Assembly (NCBI RefSeq): GCF_002967765.1
Contig: NZ_PUHY01000012.1
Location: forward strand, 1,240,001-1,304,000
Direction of reading: 5' to 3'
DNA: 64,000 nt
DNA from: Blastopirellula marina
Lineage (GTDB): Bacteria > Planctomycetota > Planctomycetia > Pirellulales > Pirellulaceae
Positions 57,548 through 64,000 of the stretch are shown one piece after another. Position numbers and translations under genes: made by a program. Within the stretch, counting starts at the first letter, position 1, and each line of letters starts with the position of its first letter. The notes below the pieces were generated by a model that ran no database searches, was not told the origin of the DNA, and saw only the letters and a list, made by a program, of their open reading frames with translations.

Positions 57548-58645
57548 TCAGTTGAACTGGTCAGTGCTGAGGTGAGTTGAATTGTCTTGATCAGAGCCGG
57601 CGGTGGATGGATGAAGGTTCGCAGTCTCCCGCCTTCTTCTGCGTGGTAGGCACCAACGCTCGACCCCATACCAGCTGGCGATCCCAGCGAGAATCGATGC
57701 TGGCGTAGCCAACAAAAATAACAAGAAGGGGTTCATCGAACCGCCATTTGCATAAACGATCATCTGCTGAATCGGAAACGCGTAAAGGTAGATGCCGTAA
57801 GAGAAGTCGCCATATTTGCCGAAATGGTGAAAACAAATACGTCGCTGAAATGCTGCATAGAAAACTGCGTAGGTCATCGCGACAGGAAGTATTAGCGGTT
57901 TGACGATTGGCACTAATCCCGCTAAGAGGCAACCCGCCAAGCTGACAAAAAACCACGTCTTGTGAAACTCGATTTTCTCGCGGTACTCGTAGAAGCATGA
58001 ACCAACAAGAAAGAATGAACTTGTCTTGATTAGCAAAAAAAGCCGTGGGTGAACGGACAACTCGTAGATATCCGCGCCAACATTTATGGCTGCTGCGACA
58101 AGGAGCACAACTCCTGTAAAGATCGCCAAACGTCTTGGGGATCTTAACAATTGAGCGAATCCAATGCCCATCAATACAAGGTAACAAGCCCACTCATATG
58201 GAATTGACCAAAGGGAGCCATTGATTGTTCCGCTGTAGATGTTAGTCGCGAATGCTTTTGAGGTTTCGAATTGCTTGAGGATAAGAATACCTGGTATCCA
58301 ATTCAAAAACTCTCGCAATGAAATCATAGACATTGCAAGTAGGATGATTATGGTTAGAAGATTGACCGTTAGCCATCCTGGGTATATGCGTAAAAATCGT
58401 TTTCGCATGTAATCGAACAAGGACTTTCTACGCTGCCAGCTTGCTAAGATGAGATAGCCACTAATTGTGAAGAATCCCGCGACAGCTAAGTCGCCCATGG
58501 TCGTTTCGAACATCATAAAAAACGGTTCAGAATCGTTGCTTCCCGTTCCTATTGGGAAGGAGTGTGAAAGGATTACGATGCAAGCAAAGAAGAATCGGAT
58601 AATGTCGAAGTTGTTGGACTGCGATGAGTTGGCGTCGACTCGCAT
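57548..58645 (-). CDS. Acyltransferase-3 family (OafA-like) membrane protein
   Basis: 365 residues, about ten TMs. NFDIIRFFFACIVILSHSFP near the N-terminus holds the catalytic His of the AT3 family (the R...H pair), and GDLAVAGFFTISGYLI and RKRFLRIYPGW are AT3 blocks. It would add an O-acetyl or other acyl group to a surface polysaccharide or lipid. The gene is clearly more AT-rich than its neighbours (sampled lines near 38% GC), suggesting recent transfer. Polysaccharide export genes lie within 1-3 kb. Confidence 0.88.
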   Translation of the reverse strand: MRVDANSSQSNNFDIIRFFFACIVILSHSFPIGTGSNDSEPFFMMFETTMGDLAVAGFFTISGYLILASWQRRKSLFDYMRKRFLRIYPGWLTVNLLTIIILLAMSMISLREFLNWIPGILILKQFETSKAFATNIYSGTINGSLWSIPYEWACYLVLMGIGFAQLLRSPRRLAIFTGVVLLVAAAINVGADIYELSVHPRLFLLIKTSSFFLVGSCFYEYREKIEFHKTWFFVSLAGCLLAGLVPIVKPLILPVAMTYAVFYAAFQRRICFHHFGKYGDFSYGIYLYAFPIQQMIVYANGGSMNPFLLFLLATPASILAGIASWYGVERWCLPRRRRRETANLHPSTAGSDQDNSTHLSTDQFN

Positions 58646-58806
58646 TCTTACTCTCAGGTTAGGCAGCTAAGAAATAATTGCGAAGATCGGTGCCACCTAA
58701 TCCGATATTCGTTTTGCGACGCGCTTCATCACAATGGCCCGTTGTTCATGCTGATCATAATTGATTGAGGATGAGACGCGAGATGTTTTAGATAAAAAGG
58801 CCGTGG

Positions 58807-58834
58807 TCGGTACAGGATCCTTCGGTACAGGATC
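58807..58834. repeat. Direct repeat TCGGTACAGGATC x2
   Basis: Two perfect 13-bp copies with a 2-bp gap. Confidence 0.6.
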
Positions 58835-58935
58835 AGCGATTTATCGCGAAGAATTGATTGGTTGGCGAGGACTCAAGAGCTAATGCCATGAATGATGGGA
58901 CTGTCCTGGCAAGGAAGGTGCTCGTTCAAGAAATC

Positions 58936-58977
58936 CAACAGGCCGAAGGCAATACCTCCGGCCTGTTGAGGTTTTTT
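58936..58977 (+). terminator. Orphan strong terminator
   Basis: CAACAGGCC / GGCCTGTTG with a 15-nt loop, followed by AGGTTTTTT. No plus-strand gene precedes it; either it ends a small RNA or acts for the minus-strand lipoprotein gene downstream of its stop at 59070. Confidence 0.7.
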
Positions 58978-59069
58978 GTTAATGTGGAGTACTTAAATGA
59001 ACAAAAAACAATTTGCCTCAAAACCTTGGATAATGCCTAGTTGAAACTCACCCAAAGTCATCGATTCCA

Positions 59070-59396
59070 TTAATCCATTACATGGACTTGTTCGACTGGG
59101 GGAAGCATCTCTTGCGCCTTAGGATTAGTTAGCGTTGCTGGCACTGGTTCCTGGTGGCATTGGTACCCCCAGCCCTCTGGGAAGGTGTCCCAGCATGTTG
59201 CTCGGTATCCATAGTGAAGGTAGTCAGGGCCGCAGGGCGTCCTGCGGACAGCTTCTTCGCCGACTCCGCAATACAGATTGCGAGCATCAACTGGGCAGCA
59301 TTGGTCCTTCTTGGTTGCTGAGCAACCTACGATGAGTAGGAAACCCACAACGAGTAACAACTGCTTTCCCCGTGACTCAATTCTTTTCAAATACAT
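59070..59396 (-). CDS. Small Cys/Trp-rich lipoprotein
   Basis: 108 residues. The signal ends LLIVGC (lipobox). The mature part has CCPVDARNLYCGVGEEAVRRTPCGPDY in pieces and HYGYRATCWDTFPEGWGYQC, a Tyr/Trp/Cys motif I know from short planctomycete-specific exported proteins, never characterised. It is on the same strand as, and 115 bp after, the Wza-like gene, so may be co-transcribed. Confidence 0.7.
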   Translation of the reverse strand: MYLKRIESRGKQLLLVVGFLLIVGCSATKKDQCCPVDARNLYCGVGEEAVRRTPCGPDYLHYGYRATCWDTFPEGWGYQCHQEPVPATLTNPKAQEMLPPVEQVHVMD

Positions 59397-59511
59397 CGTG
59401 AACTACCCAAGCTTTGAATTAAGGAGGTAAGCCGCTCTAGGCTGAAATTCGGTATCGGTGAGCGGACTTACCAGGAGAATGTTCCAATTTAAGATACTTC
59501 GCGAATCGACA

Positions 59512-60603
59512 TTAGAAGTTGTTCAGGTTCGTATTGGTTCTGTCGAATAGGTGAATTGTTCGAGCAGTCTGTGTACCAAGTAGCGTCACCCCGAGCACTC
59601 GCTCGATTGGAGAGATTAGCTTGGCCAATGCCGTATCGAACGCGACAAGCTTGTTCTCGGCCACAAAGACGCGGTCGCCCGGCATCAATTGGTAGTTTGT
59701 GGCAACGTCACCACGCTGGGTGATACCTTGCCAGTCAATCGGTAGAATTTGGTCTCCACATTGTCCATTCGGGCCAGGTCGAGCGATCCACATACGCGTG
59801 GAATTGGCACTCGAGAGGCTATCAATTTGGCTAAGTGCATCGAGTGCGGTGTCTTTGCCAGTAATCGGCATTGGCACAACACGATCGCCTAGCCCAGCCC
59901 CTTGGAGAACGACGTAATAGATCTTGCTGTTGTATCCGAATACATCGACAGCCACTTCAGGGTTCGCAAATCGAGTGGAGAGGAACTGTTGGATAGCACT
60001 TTTGGCTTGATCAACCGTCATGCCAACAACGCGAACTCGCCCGTAGCTTCCCAGGGTGACAGTGCCGTCGGGAGCAACCAGGTGTTCTCCGGAAATCTCC
60101 TGGTGTGCTGAGATTCCTGCCAGGCGAACCCAGACAACCGGGTTCTGGACGTGAACAGCCAGACGCTCCCGGATAACGGCTTGCGCTTCGGGAACGGTAA
60201 GCCCTGCTAGGCGAAGCGGTCGGTAAGCACCACCAAGTGTCTGCTCGTCATATCCGAAACCCAGAGTGACGGTCCCGTCGATACCGACGGTATATTCACC
60301 AATGACTGGCTGCTCTTCTGGAAGCCCCGACGTTTCGACGGTAATCGTGTCGAGCGGATGAAGGGTGTATGGAGCATTGGGGATCAGGTTAACTGCTTGA
60401 ATGCTGAGGAGGTCAGGTGGCTCGATTACATAGTCCGGCATCGTAACCATCTGTAGTTCTTTGGGTTGCTCCGGATAGATCGGGGCATTGTGTTCCGGAT
60501 GATCGAGATAACGATCAAATGTGTGATTGAACGTCTGGCAGCCCATGAAACTGCAAACCAGAACTGTTAACAGTGCCACGAGTTGATACTTTTGCATGTT
60601 CAT
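59512..60603 (-). CDS. Polysaccharide export lipoprotein (Wza-like)
   Basis: 363 residues. Signal with VCSFMGC (lipobox). A poly_export domain (about 50-135: DYVIEPPDLLSIQ, LHPLDTITVETSGLPEE) then two SLBB-like repeats (IGEYTVGIDGTVTLG, EHLVAPDGTVTLGSYGRVRVVG) and a C-terminal region. It forms or assists the outer-membrane exit channel for exopolysaccharide. It is similar to Wza but has no C-terminal amphipathic helix that I can identify. No kinase or flippase gene is in the window. Confidence 0.88.
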   Translation of the reverse strand: MNMQKYQLVALLTVLVCSFMGCQTFNHTFDRYLDHPEHNAPIYPEQPKELQMVTMPDYVIEPPDLLSIQAVNLIPNAPYTLHPLDTITVETSGLPEEQPVIGEYTVGIDGTVTLGFGYDEQTLGGAYRPLRLAGLTVPEAQAVIRERLAVHVQNPVVWVRLAGISAHQEISGEHLVAPDGTVTLGSYGRVRVVGMTVDQAKSAIQQFLSTRFANPEVAVDVFGYNSKIYYVVLQGAGLGDRVVPMPITGKDTALDALSQIDSLSSANSTRMWIARPGPNGQCGDQILPIDWQGITQRGDVATNYQLMPGDRVFVAENKLVAFDTALAKLISPIERVLGVTLLGTQTARTIHLFDRTNTNLNNF

Positions 60604-60832
60604 TTAAACGAGCCGATTGCCAGTATGTGTTTGGGCCATCCGAGGGGCATTGGGGTATTCACCCTGCGTTCCCCTCAAAAAGTCGGTACATATTGCGTAC
60701 AATGCAGTACATATGGAATTGTCGGCGTTTTTATGACAATCCTTCAGACCAGAAGTGGGATCTCGCCGATTTTATGCATAGGAAAGGCAGAAAACTTGCT
60801 TGCCCGGAAATCGCACTGAGAAGGAGAGAGTT

Positions 60833-61261
60833 ATGTATGTAACATCGATAAGGAATAACGTTATGGTCCGCGGTGGGCTTTTTCTGCTTGTCGTCGGCGT
60901 AATCTGGATGATGGGAGAGGGGAGTGCTAATGCCCAGTACGGCTATCAGCGATATCGCCCAGCGACTCCAGTCCTCAGTCCTTACCTTGGATTAACGGCC
61001 TCAAACAACGGCGCTTTGCCGAACTATTTTGCTTTCGTGCGGCCGCTTGAGGCAGCTCAGCAAACAATTCGCGAAGAGAACCGCGTCTTTAGTCAGCAGC
61101 GGAAAGAGCTAATCATCCAACGCAATCAGCTACAGCAATTACAGACGGAATTTGGGCAATCGGTTGCCGCGCCTACCGGCCAGGCTGGTTGGTTCCGAAC
61201 GCAGGGGCGACAAAGTGGCTTCAAAAACACGTCGCATTATTACCAGCGATGGCAGAGATGA
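60833..61261 (+). CDS. Secreted coiled-coil protein
   Basis: 142 residues from the ATG at 60833, preceded by AAGGAGAG; an in-frame codon 33 bp upstream is weaker. A signal peptide (about 13-33) ends SANAQ. The mature N-terminus is Tyr/Arg/Pro-rich, with VLSPYLGLTASNNGALPNYF, a pattern seen in planctomycete exported proteins, and then a Gln/Glu/Arg helix (AAQQTIREENRVFSQQRKEL and on to about residue 118) likely to form a coiled coil. Function unknown. Confidence 0.75.
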   Translation: MYVTSIRNNVMVRGGLFLLVVGVIWMMGEGSANAQYGYQRYRPATPVLSPYLGLTASNNGALPNYFAFVRPLEAAQQTIREENRVFSQQRKELIIQRNQLQQLQTEFGQSVAAPTGQAGWFRTQGRQSGFKNTSHYYQRWQR

Positions 61262-61316
61262 GCCGATCGCTTGGCGTCTAGGCCATTGACGTCAAGTGGG
61301 TGAAAACATGTTTCCC

Positions 61317-61371
61317 ATTTACCGTAAAAAAAATAGCTTCGGACTCCGAAGCTATTTTTTTTGCGGTAAAT
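61317..61371. terminator. Long near-perfect palindrome, bidirectional terminator
   Basis: Two 26-nt arms (61317-61342 and 61346-61371) with one mismatch (a possible U-G pair), a 3-nt loop ACT, and 8-A/8-T blocks on both sides of a TAGCTTCGG/CCGAAGCTA core. It can terminate in both directions. Confidence 0.85.
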
Positions 61372-61460
61372 GCAGTATTGTCTAGACCGTTTTCGGCGAA
61401 TAGTGTGTAAAATGGAGAATATGCCGCGATTCTAGCGCTCGTATGTTGCCTCACCGTGAC

Positions 61461-61466
61461 TATAAT
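61461..61466 (+). promoter_or_regulatory. -10 box upstream of the first PEP-CTERM gene
   Basis: TATAAT 56 bp before the ATG, inside CGTGA-CTATAATCAG-TTCACG, an imperfect dyad. No good -35. Confidence 0.35.
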
Positions 61467-61522
61467 CAGTTCACGTTGATTTACTTTAGAGAAAATGGCA
61501 AGCGCAGCGAGGACCGTCACGA

Positions 61523-62662
61523 ATGTTAGATTTTCGTGCCCATACGAGCCTGATTTTGGCTTTCGTGATATGTGCGCCTGGTTGGGCAGGTGACCTTTAC
61601 TCCACTTCTAATTCGGGACATAAGGTCAACATTCTAGACCCAAATAGTGGTAAAGTTTCAGAATTTGCCACATTCGAGGATGCTATTTCTCGCGGAATAG
61701 CATTCGAATCCAGTGGGAAGCTCTACGTCACCGCTAATTTCGATGATCACTCCAGTCTGGAAGAACTCGATCGGGCGACTGGTTCTAGGATTCACATCGG
61801 CCAATTCGAGGCAAATACTTTCGTCCAAGCGATAGATTTTGATTACCAAGGCAGTTTTTTTGCCTTGGCGACCGACGGAAAGCTGTTCAGGCTAGACCGC
61901 GAGGTAGGTGGCGAGTTTAAGAAGAAGGGAGATTCCGATGTGCTCGACATGGTTCTAGTCGGAGAAACCGGAGTGATGGATTCGACGGATATTGCTATCG
62001 ACTTGATCGGGCGACTTTTTGCTATTTCTGGCGACGATCTTTACCAAGTTGATCCCTTAAATTCTAACGTTCTCGCTCAGGCGAAAGTGGTGATTCAAGC
62101 GCCTGGCGAAGAGACGATTCCTCCGCCGGAAGTTGAAGATTCCCGATCAATGCCGGTTAGCTTTCAGGCAGGCCAAAGTACATTCGCGGGTTTGATGTTC
62201 GATGAAGCTGGGGCTCTGTTCGCGACATCAAACTCTTGTCCTGCCTCGCTTTATCAAGTCGACACAGAAAGCGGTGCTGCGACTTTCGTCTCAAATACGG
62301 AAATGTGCGATCCTTGTAGCGGTGACTTTCCTCCACCAGAATTCGTGGCAGCTGGAATTGGCAGCTTTTGGGATGCCGGTGCTGGCGGAACTCCTTACAT
62401 GGGGTTCGGTGGGTCTGGTCTCAGTGGCGGCGTTGGCGGTTACGCAGGTGGAGGCGCCTTTGGCGGTGGTGGAGGAGGGGGAGGTGGAAGTAACGGAACG
62501 ACGAATGGAAACACGCCACCTGGGACGAATGGTCCAGATGGTGGCCCAGGTAATCCGGGGGTTACACCCGTTCCCGAGCCGGGGACGCTGTCAATTTTTG
62601 CGGTGGGGCTCGCAGGTTTGGGATTTGCTAGACGGTTCGCGGGTCGCCGTTCAGTCTCTTAG
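61523..62662 (+). CDS. PEP-CTERM secreted protein
   Basis: 379 residues; GAGGA 9 bp before the ATG. Signal peptide (about 8-22, ending GWAGD). The body (about 25-265) has repeated YSTSNSGHKVNILDPNSG-like beta segments with 'LYxVD' elements (DLYQVDPLN, SLYQVDTESG), suggesting a propeller. Residues about 290-345 are a Gly-rich low-complexity region (GGGGGGGG, GTNG). VPEPGTLSIFAVGLAGLGFA and RRFAGRR form a PEP-CTERM sorting signal for exosortase. Probably a surface or matrix protein. Confidence 0.88.
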   Translation: MLDFRAHTSLILAFVICAPGWAGDLYSTSNSGHKVNILDPNSGKVSEFATFEDAISRGIAFESSGKLYVTANFDDHSSLEELDRATGSRIHIGQFEANTFVQAIDFDYQGSFFALATDGKLFRLDREVGGEFKKKGDSDVLDMVLVGETGVMDSTDIAIDLIGRLFAISGDDLYQVDPLNSNVLAQAKVVIQAPGEETIPPPEVEDSRSMPVSFQAGQSTFAGLMFDEAGALFATSNSCPASLYQVDTESGAATFVSNTEMCDPCSGDFPPPEFVAAGIGSFWDAGAGGTPYMGFGGSGLSGGVGGYAGGGAFGGGGGGGGGSNGTTNGNTPPGTNGPDGGPGNPGVTPVPEPGTLSIFAVGLAGLGFARRFAGRRSVS

Positions 62663-63146
62663 TTTCGTTTTCACTAGAGATTTGCGTTCATTGATCATCG
62701 CTCGAAGTCTAGGCAGTTTTCTGAGTGATCTCGTTGGTAAGAGTACTCGTGCTTCGGAGTTTCGATATATAGGGTTGCTAAGGAGTTCGAGTGGAATTCT
62801 TAGTGACTGGGCCGTATTCGCTAATTGGATAAGCTGAGGTCTGTGGGAGATTTGTTTGTGTTGATTTCGTCTAGCGAGGGCATTGCTTCCACTGTTGGTG
62901 TTGGCGTTTGAAATCGCTTACTGGTTGGGATTGAGGTATTCGCTTAGCTCCGTTTAGATGGACCTTAGAGGATAGAAATCAGCGAGTAAGGGCAAAATTC
63001 GCGAAACTTGGGGATTCAGTGAATTGCGCTAAACTTGAATTGAAGTTGCTTGACTTCTTGTTAGGTCAGCATTTTAATGACATTAGAGAAATCGCTAAAT
63101 GGTGGGGTGTCTACCAGCGAAGAAGGTTTAAATTAGGAGAAATGGT
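62663..63146. other. Intergenic, no gene seen
   Basis: About 480 bp, AT-rich; a reading frame continuing on the plus strand is only a shadow of the upstream gene. The right end has AGGAGAAAT, the ribosome-binding site of the next gene. Confidence 0.4.
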
Positions 63147-63908
63147 ATGATTGTAAGTTCTCTCCGTGGGGGGGTGTTAAAAGCATTCGCGTGGATGCTC
63201 GCTCCTGCACTTTTGCTCGGCTGCGCGAGTGTGAGCAACGCAGCCATGATGCTGTACAGCGGTGGTGTCACCGTAGACAGCAACAATCCTGAGTACGCAA
63301 CCGAAAGCATTGCTCCGGTTACGCAGGATTTCTACTTTGCTTACACGATGGAACTGACGTCTGGTTCGCTTGACGCACTCGATCAGGTTCAGTTCTACTT
63401 CGATTCTGATCCGTCTGTGATGCCAGGCGCTATGCCTTGGTCCTTCGCGCCTTCAGTTGGCCTGAAGGTCGATCAAGGTGGTGCAGGTACCAGTGACTTC
63501 CAGGCGCGTTGGGGTTACACCAATCAACAGTACTCTGGTGCGAAAGAAGCTCCGGGTGTTGGCGAGACTGTAGGTATTATTGCTAAGCTCTCGAAGAGTG
63601 GTGGCACAGTCTACGACACGATTGAGTTGTGGGTGGTCGACGCTTTCGCTGGCGTTCCTGCTTTTCATACTCTCGGTGCTCCTCAAGCTACTTCGGTCAC
63701 TGGATCGTCTTCTTTGACGTCTGTTTCGACCGTCGGTATCTTCAGTGCCGCTCTTGATGCAGGTGACTCCGTCTTTCTGGATAACGTCAGCCTCGCAACT
63801 GTTCCTGAGCCAATGACCATGGCCCTCTGGGGTATGGGCGGTATTGCTGGCCTAGCTTACTCGGCACGTCGTCGCAAGCTGGCTGCTAAGGACACCGAAG
63901 CTGTATAG
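63147..63908 (+). CDS. PEP-CTERM secreted protein
   Basis: 253 residues; AGGAG 7 bp before the ATG. Signal peptide (about 10-32, LLLGCASVSNAA). The body is rich in Ser/Gly/Asp with beta-strand character (DFYFAYTMELTSGSLDALD, GETVGIIAKLSKSGG, SVFLDNVSLATV), similar to concanavalin-like or unnamed PEP-CTERM bodies. VPEPMTMALWGMGGIAGLAY and RRRK are the exosortase sorting signal. No sequence similarity to the other PEP-CTERM gene beyond the tail. Confidence 0.88.
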   Translation: MIVSSLRGGVLKAFAWMLAPALLLGCASVSNAAMMLYSGGVTVDSNNPEYATESIAPVTQDFYFAYTMELTSGSLDALDQVQFYFDSDPSVMPGAMPWSFAPSVGLKVDQGGAGTSDFQARWGYTNQQYSGAKEAPGVGETVGIIAKLSKSGGTVYDTIELWVVDAFAGVPAFHTLGAPQATSVTGSSSLTSVSTVGIFSAALDAGDSVFLDNVSLATVPEPMTMALWGMGGIAGLAYSARRRKLAAKDTEAV

Positions 63909-63925
63909 CTTTCGATGGAATCAGC

Positions 63926-63963
63926 AAGCTGCCCGCTTTCTCAGCGGGCGGCTTCTTTTTTTT
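63926..63963 (+). terminator. Intrinsic terminator
   Basis: AAGCTGCCCGC / GCGGGCGGCTT (10 of 11 pairs) with a 7-nt loop, followed by CTTTTTTTT. Confidence 0.9.
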
Positions 63964-64000
63964 ATTGTTTCCATGCCTTTAGGAAAACACTGGGCGTCAC

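Larger units (their letters stand above)
58646..59069. other. AT-rich intergenic region with tandem repeat and orphan terminator
   Basis: About 420 bp. It contains two copies of TCGGTACAGGATC 15 bp apart (58807-58834) and a strong terminator (58936-58977). An open frame of 60 codons (58858-59040) runs straight through that terminator and is not accepted. Confidence 0.5.

Noticed and set aside
58858-59040. 60-residue plus frame in the 58.6-59.1 kb gap
   Set aside because: It runs through a strong intrinsic terminator and starts without a ribosome-binding site.

Overview
The window looks like a chromosomal segment of a planctomycete, most likely Pirellulaceae (Blastopirellula/Bremerella-like). 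This is inferred from the gene content: DUF1559 proteins with type IV pilin-like N-termini, a secreted Cys-type sulfatase, secreted TIM-barrel 'sugar phosphate isomerase' proteins, a subunit of the formylmethanofuran/H4MPT C1 pathway, PEP-CTERM proteins, a BlaI/M56 pair and short Cys/Trp-rich lipoproteins. Base composition is moderately GC-rich except for a few AT-rich patches. No rRNA, tRNA, CRISPR array, transposase or phage gene was seen. The segment reads as ordinary chromosome with lineage-specific genes.

Layout. 1-5.1 kb: start of a TPM-domain protein, then an HAE1-type RND pump (adaptor lipoprotein + permease, minus strand). 5.5-8.5 kb: an acyl-carrier-protein/SUMF1-domain fusion divergent from a secreted sulfatase. 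8.6-14.3 kb: a MacAB-like export operon (Cys-rich secreted protein, FtsX-type permease, Cys-rich lipoprotein, HlyD adaptor, ATPase, second permease). 14.3-17.2 kb: Tat-exported TIM-barrel protein and FwdB. 17.3-20.8 kb: two tandem duplications, zinc-ribbon DUF2500 proteins and purine nucleoside phosphorylases. 20.8-24.8 kb: two polytopic GT-C-like proteins meeting tail to tail, plus a glyoxalase-fold and a DJ-1/PfpI protein. 25-32.2 kb: vWA lipoprotein, HTH/zinc-ribbon regulator, YceH, DUF1569 protein, an EboB-EboA pair and HemB. 32.6-38.2 kb: FolE2, TIM-barrel protein, MazG, small unknowns and an SDR oxidoreductase.

38.7-42.5 kb: two DUF1559 pseudopilin-like genes, a regulatory-fold lipoprotein and a small membrane protein. 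42.5-49.8 kb: an M48 membrane protease, then a BlaI repressor, an M56 (BlaR1-type) protease fused to a DUF1559-like periplasmic domain, and a stand-alone homologue of that periplasmic part; inverted repeats overlie the BlaI promoter region. 49.9-54.9 kb: chemoreceptor overlapping a CPC-motif thioredoxin-fold protein, then type III glutamine synthetase. 55.9-64 kb: TPR protein, an AT-rich acyltransferase, a Wza-like polysaccharide export lipoprotein with a small lipoprotein, a secreted coiled-coil protein and two PEP-CTERM proteins, giving a cell-surface/exopolysaccharide character to this end.

The items I would follow first are the M56-DUF1559 fusion with its operator-like dyads, the ACP-SUMF1 fusion beside a sulfatase, the PNP pair that differs (Asp/Asn) at the purine-specificity position, and the Cys-rich accessory proteins of the MacAB-like operon. 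Starts were re-chosen for many genes by ribosome-binding site; where GTG or TTG is used this is stated.
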